Shown in pieces: positions 4,520 to 6,699 of a DNA stretch of 6,699 nucleotides (positions are counted from its first letter, which is position 1; every line of letters begins with the position of its first letter). The DNA lies in contig MVRB01000158.1 of the NCBI GenBank assembly GCA_002067635.1, positions 1 through 6,699 of the forward strand. Reading direction: 5' to 3'. Under the pieces are notes generated by a model. It worked only from the letters and a program-made list of their open reading frames with translations, did no database searches and had not been told where the DNA came from. The DNA comes from Methanomassiliicoccales archaeon PtaU1.Bin030. GTDB taxonomy: Archaea; Thermoplasmatota; Thermoplasmata; Methanomassiliicoccales; Methanomassiliicoccaceae. The translations under genes were made by a program, and so were the position numbers.

Positions 4520-6172
4520 ATGGTGAGAGAGGAGGTTACGAGGGAGGCCACGCTGGGGCAGCTTCTGGACGAGACCGTGGCCAAGTACCCCGACAATGAG
4601 GCCATCGTCTATGCGGACCGCGACTACAGGGAGACGTGGAGGCAGTTCTCCGACACCGTCGACAGGGTGGCCAAGGGCCTCATGGCCCTGGGTGTAAAAA
4701 GGGGAGAGAAGGTGGCCGTGTGGGCCACGAACGTCCCCCACTGGGTGACGCTACAGTTCGCCACCGCACGCATCGGCGCCATTCTGCTTACCATCAACAT
4801 CAACTACAAGAGCTCCGAGATCGAGTACGTTCTGAAGCAGTCGGAGACGGAGAACATCTTCATCATCGACGGGTACAGGGACACCGACTACCTGTCCACG
4901 CTCTACGAGCTCATTCCGGAGCTGAAGACCCATCCCCGGGACAAGCTGCGCTCGGAGCGGTTCCCTCACCTGAGAAGGGTGCTGTTCCTGGGACCCGAGA
5001 AGCACCGCGGGCTCTACTCCATGAACGAGGTCATGGCCATGGCCGTTCAGACCTCCGACGAGGAATACAGGGAGAGGCAGGCCGGCCTCTCCTGCTACGA
5101 CGTGGTCAACATGCAGTACACCTCCGGGACCACGGGGTTCCCCAAGGGAGTTATGCTGACCCATCACAACATCGGCAACAACGGATACTGGATAGCGGCC
5201 AACATGAACTACACATCCGCTGACCGCATCTGCCTTCCGGTGCCCCTTTTCCACTGCTTCGGCTGCGTCCTGGGCGTGATGGCCTCCCTTAATTCGGGAG
5301 CGTGCATGGTCATACTTGAGAAGTACGACGCGGTCAACGTTATGACGGCGGTGGAGAAGGAACGGTGTACCGCCCTTTACGGGGTGCCCACCATGTTCAT
5401 CGCCATCCTGGAGCACCCCCTGTTCGACAAGTTCGACTTCTCCACCCTGCGCACCGGGATCATGGCTGGCTCCCCCTGCCCCTCCAAGAGCATGGAGGAG
5501 TGCGTGGAGCGGATGAACATGACCGAGGTAACCATCGTGTACGGGCTCACAGAGTCATCACCTGGTATGACCCAGACCCGCTACGACGAGCCGTCACTGG
5601 AGAAGAAGTGCTCGACGGTAGGCAAGGCCCTCCCTGGCGTGGAGGTCAAGCTCTTCAACCCCGAGACTGGGCAGGAGTGCGGGGTCGAGGAGCACGGGGA
5701 GGTTTGCTGCCGCGGCTACAACGTGATGAAGGGCTACTACAATATGCCAGCGGAGACCGCCAAGGCCATCGACAAGGACGGATGGCTCCATTCCGGGGAC
5801 ATCGGCAAGATGGACAAGGACGGGTACCTCTCCATCACGGGCCGCCTCAAGGACATGATCATACGGGGCGGGGAGAACGTCTACCCCAAGGAGGTCGAGG
5901 ATTACATCCACCACATGCCGGGCGTACAGGACGTGCAGGTCGTGGGCGTGCCCAGCAAGAAGTACGGGGAGCAGGTGGGAGCCTACATAATACTCAAGAA
6001 GGGGGTGCAGATGACCTCCGAGGACGTTCAGGACTTCTGCCGCGGGAAGATAGCGTGGTACAAGATACCCAAGTTCGTGGCCTTCGTCGATTCCTACCCC
6101 CTCACCGCCTCGGGGAAGATCATGAAGTACAAGCTCCGGGAGGATTCGGCACAGCGGTGGCCGGACGCCTGA
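4520..6172 (+). CDS. AMP-forming acyl-CoA synthetase (acyl/aryl acid:CoA ligase)
   Basis: This 550-residue protein belongs to the ANL adenylating enzymes, which activate a carboxylic acid with ATP to an acyl-AMP and then transfer it to CoA. Visible motifs, numbered from the start at 4520: the phosphate loop YTSGTTGFPKG (200-210), VPLFHCFG in the acid-binding region, YGLTESSPG (341-349), the ribose-binding SGD with D427, the hinge region GRLKD (441-445), RGGENVYPKE (449-458) and the catalytic lysine K533 in ASGKIMK. All key residues are present. The overall pattern resembles medium-chain/ACSF2 or FadD-like ligases more than acetyl-CoA synthetase, which is longer. The exact acid is not readable; branched-chain, medium-chain or aryl acids are all possible. 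The frame also has an ATG at 4514, rejected on ribosome-site spacing. The gene ends in two consecutive TGA codons and is probably co-transcribed with the XRE-cupin gene. Confidence 0.9.
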   Translation: MVREEVTREATLGQLLDETVAKYPDNEAIVYADRDYRETWRQFSDTVDRVAKGLMALGVKRGEKVAVWATNVPHWVTLQFATARIGAILLTININYKSSEIEYVLKQSETENIFIIDGYRDTDYLSTLYELIPELKTHPRDKLRSERFPHLRRVLFLGPEKHRGLYSMNEVMAMAVQTSDEEYRERQAGLSCYDVVNMQYTSGTTGFPKGVMLTHHNIGNNGYWIAANMNYTSADRICLPVPLFHCFGCVLGVMASLNSGACMVILEKYDAVNVMTAVEKERCTALYGVPTMFIAILEHPLFDKFDFSTLRTGIMAGSPCPSKSMEECVERMNMTEVTIVYGLTESSPGMTQTRYDEPSLEKKCSTVGKALPGVEVKLFNPETGQECGVEEHGEVCCRGYNVMKGYYNMPAETAKAIDKDGWLHSGDIGKMDKDGYLSITGRLKDMIIRGGENVYPKEVEDYIHHMPGVQDVQVVGVPSKKYGEQVGAYIILKKGVQMTSEDVQDFCRGKIAWYKIPKFVAFVDSYPLTASGKIMKYKLREDSAQRWPDA

Positions 6173-6183
6173 TGAGCAACCCG

Positions 6184-6190
6184 TAAATAG
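6184..6190 (+). promoter_or_regulatory. TATA-like box of the alpha/beta hydrolase gene
   Basis: TAAATAG centred near 6187 is 28 bases before ATG 6215. The spacing matches the other predicted leaderless promoters of this window. A GAGG (6204-6207) also lies seven bases before the start and could serve read-through transcripts from the synthetase gene. Confidence 0.45.
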
Positions 6191-6192
6191 TT

Positions 6193-6207
6193 CCTCGGAG
6201 TTCGAGG
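6193..6207. repeat. Short inverted repeat CCTCG-N5-CGAGG before the hydrolase gene
   Basis: CCTCG (6193-6197) and CGAGG (6203-6207) are perfect 5-base half-sites identical to those of the dyad at 1078-1095, but with a spacing of five instead of eight. They lie between the TATA-like box and the start codon. The right half contains the GAGG ribosome-site candidate, so pairing in RNA could also hide it. Confidence 0.3.
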
Positions 6208-6214
6208 CGGTCGA

Positions 6215-6699
6215 ATGCCCAAGATAAAGGCAAGGGATGCTAACATCCACTACCACGTCCAGGGTGAAGGGGAGCCGCTGTTGCTCATCACCGGGTTCAG
6301 TGGCGACCTCTATAACTGGAAGAAGGCCATCCCGCTCCTGGACGATTCCTACAAGGTCATTACCTTCGACAACAGGGGGAGCGGCCACACCGAGGCCCCG
6401 GACGCTCCCTTTACCATCGAGACCATGGCCGACGATACCGCGGCCCTGCTGGATGCATTGGACATAGAGAGGGCCCACGTGCTGGGCTGGTCAATGGGAG
6501 GGAACATCGCCCAGGAGCTGACCTTCAGGCACCCCCATAAGGTAGCGAACCTCATCCTCATGTCCACCTACACCCGCGAGCCGGACCGGGCGCGCTTCGC
6601 CATCGACGCCATGATCCACTCCGTGCGGGAGGGTGCGAGCATGGACACCTTCCAGACGATGATGCAGACCTGGTGCTCCACCGAGAGCTTCTTCCGCGG
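6215..6699 (+). CDS. Alpha/beta hydrolase (partial, runs off the window end)
   Basis: The first 161 codons of an alpha/beta-hydrolase fold protein are visible. They show the early strand LLLITGFSGDLYNW (about 22-35, oxyanion-hole region), the FDNRGSGHT turn (about 51-59) and the nucleophile elbow GWSMGG with Ser93. The acid and histidine of the triad would lie beyond the window. The oxyanion motif reads TG where many relatives have HG. Members of this family include esterases, thioesterases, enol-lactonases and haloperoxidase-like proteins, so activity cannot be named. ATG 6215 is supported by GAGG seven bases upstream and by the TATA-like box. It lies 42 bases after the acyl-CoA synthetase in the same direction, so a role on an ester or acyl-CoA of that pathway is possible but unproven. 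Confidence 0.85.
   Translation, partial: MPKIKARDANIHYHVQGEGEPLLLITGFSGDLYNWKKAIPLLDDSYKVITFDNRGSGHTEAPDAPFTIETMADDTAALLDALDIERAHVLGWSMGGNIAQELTFRHPHKVANLILMSTYTREPDRARFAIDAMIHSVREGASMDTFQTMMQTWCSTESFFR

Noticed and set aside
5365..6186. Open frame of 273 codons on the plus strand, out of frame with the synthetase
   Set aside because: The synthetase frame carries the YGLTE, SGD and catalytic lysine motifs here. The alternative is low-complexity Gly/Arg/His-rich sequence typical of a shadow frame.
5594..6478. Open frame of 294 codons on the minus strand
   Set aside because: It runs antisense across the acyl-CoA synthetase and into the hydrolase, both confident genes, and crosses their promoter gap. 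It has no recognisable motifs.
1..6699. CRISPR array, insertion sequence or tRNA gene
   Set aside because: No regularly spaced direct repeats, transposase motifs, terminal inverted repeats or cloverleaf sequences were found on either strand by eye.

Overview
The window is GC-rich, with G or C at most third codon positions, and looks like an archaeal chromosome. Evidence for this: AT-rich TATA-like boxes sit about 28-31 bases upstream of several start codons that lack a normal leader; terminators are short oligo-T tracts; and a ferredoxin-dependent 2-oxoacid oxidoreductase has the three-gene vorC-vorB-vorA layout known from methanogens. A GC-rich euryarchaeote, possibly in the Thermoplasmata/Methanomassiliicoccales, fits best. 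The lineage is an inference and no marker gene here proves it.

Layout. Positions 1-52 are the 3' end of an unidentified gene. A solo 72-residue basic winged-helix-like protein follows (104-322) with its own strong TATA box. It converges on a flavin reductase-like gene on the minus strand (461-1030), and the 138-base gap holds an oligo-T stop signal for each side. The flavin reductase gene diverges from a three-gene operon: a small 2[4Fe-4S] ferredoxin subunit (1131-1373), an alpha subunit (1370-2425) and a fused beta-gamma subunit (2422-3825). These genes overlap by ATGA at both junctions. After 121 bases come an XRE-cupin regulator (3947-4510) and a tightly coupled AMP-forming acyl-CoA synthetase (4520-6172). 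The window ends inside an alpha/beta hydrolase (6215 onward).

How the genes may work together. The oxidoreductase interconverts a 2-oxoacid, CoA and ferredoxin with an acyl-CoA, CO2 and reduced ferredoxin. The synthetase makes an acyl-CoA from a free acid and ATP. Together they could take up free branched-chain or aryl acids, activate them and reductively carboxylate them to the 2-oxoacid precursors of amino acids. The cupin regulator would sense an acid or its CoA ester, and the flavin reductase-like protein could handle electrons nearby. This is inference from gene order and family knowledge.

The most notable non-coding signal lies between the flavin reductase gene and the oxidoreductase operon. 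Two 18-base dyads of the same design (CTCG, eight bases, CGAG) flank the TATA-like box exactly. I found no tRNA, rRNA, CRISPR array or insertion sequence.
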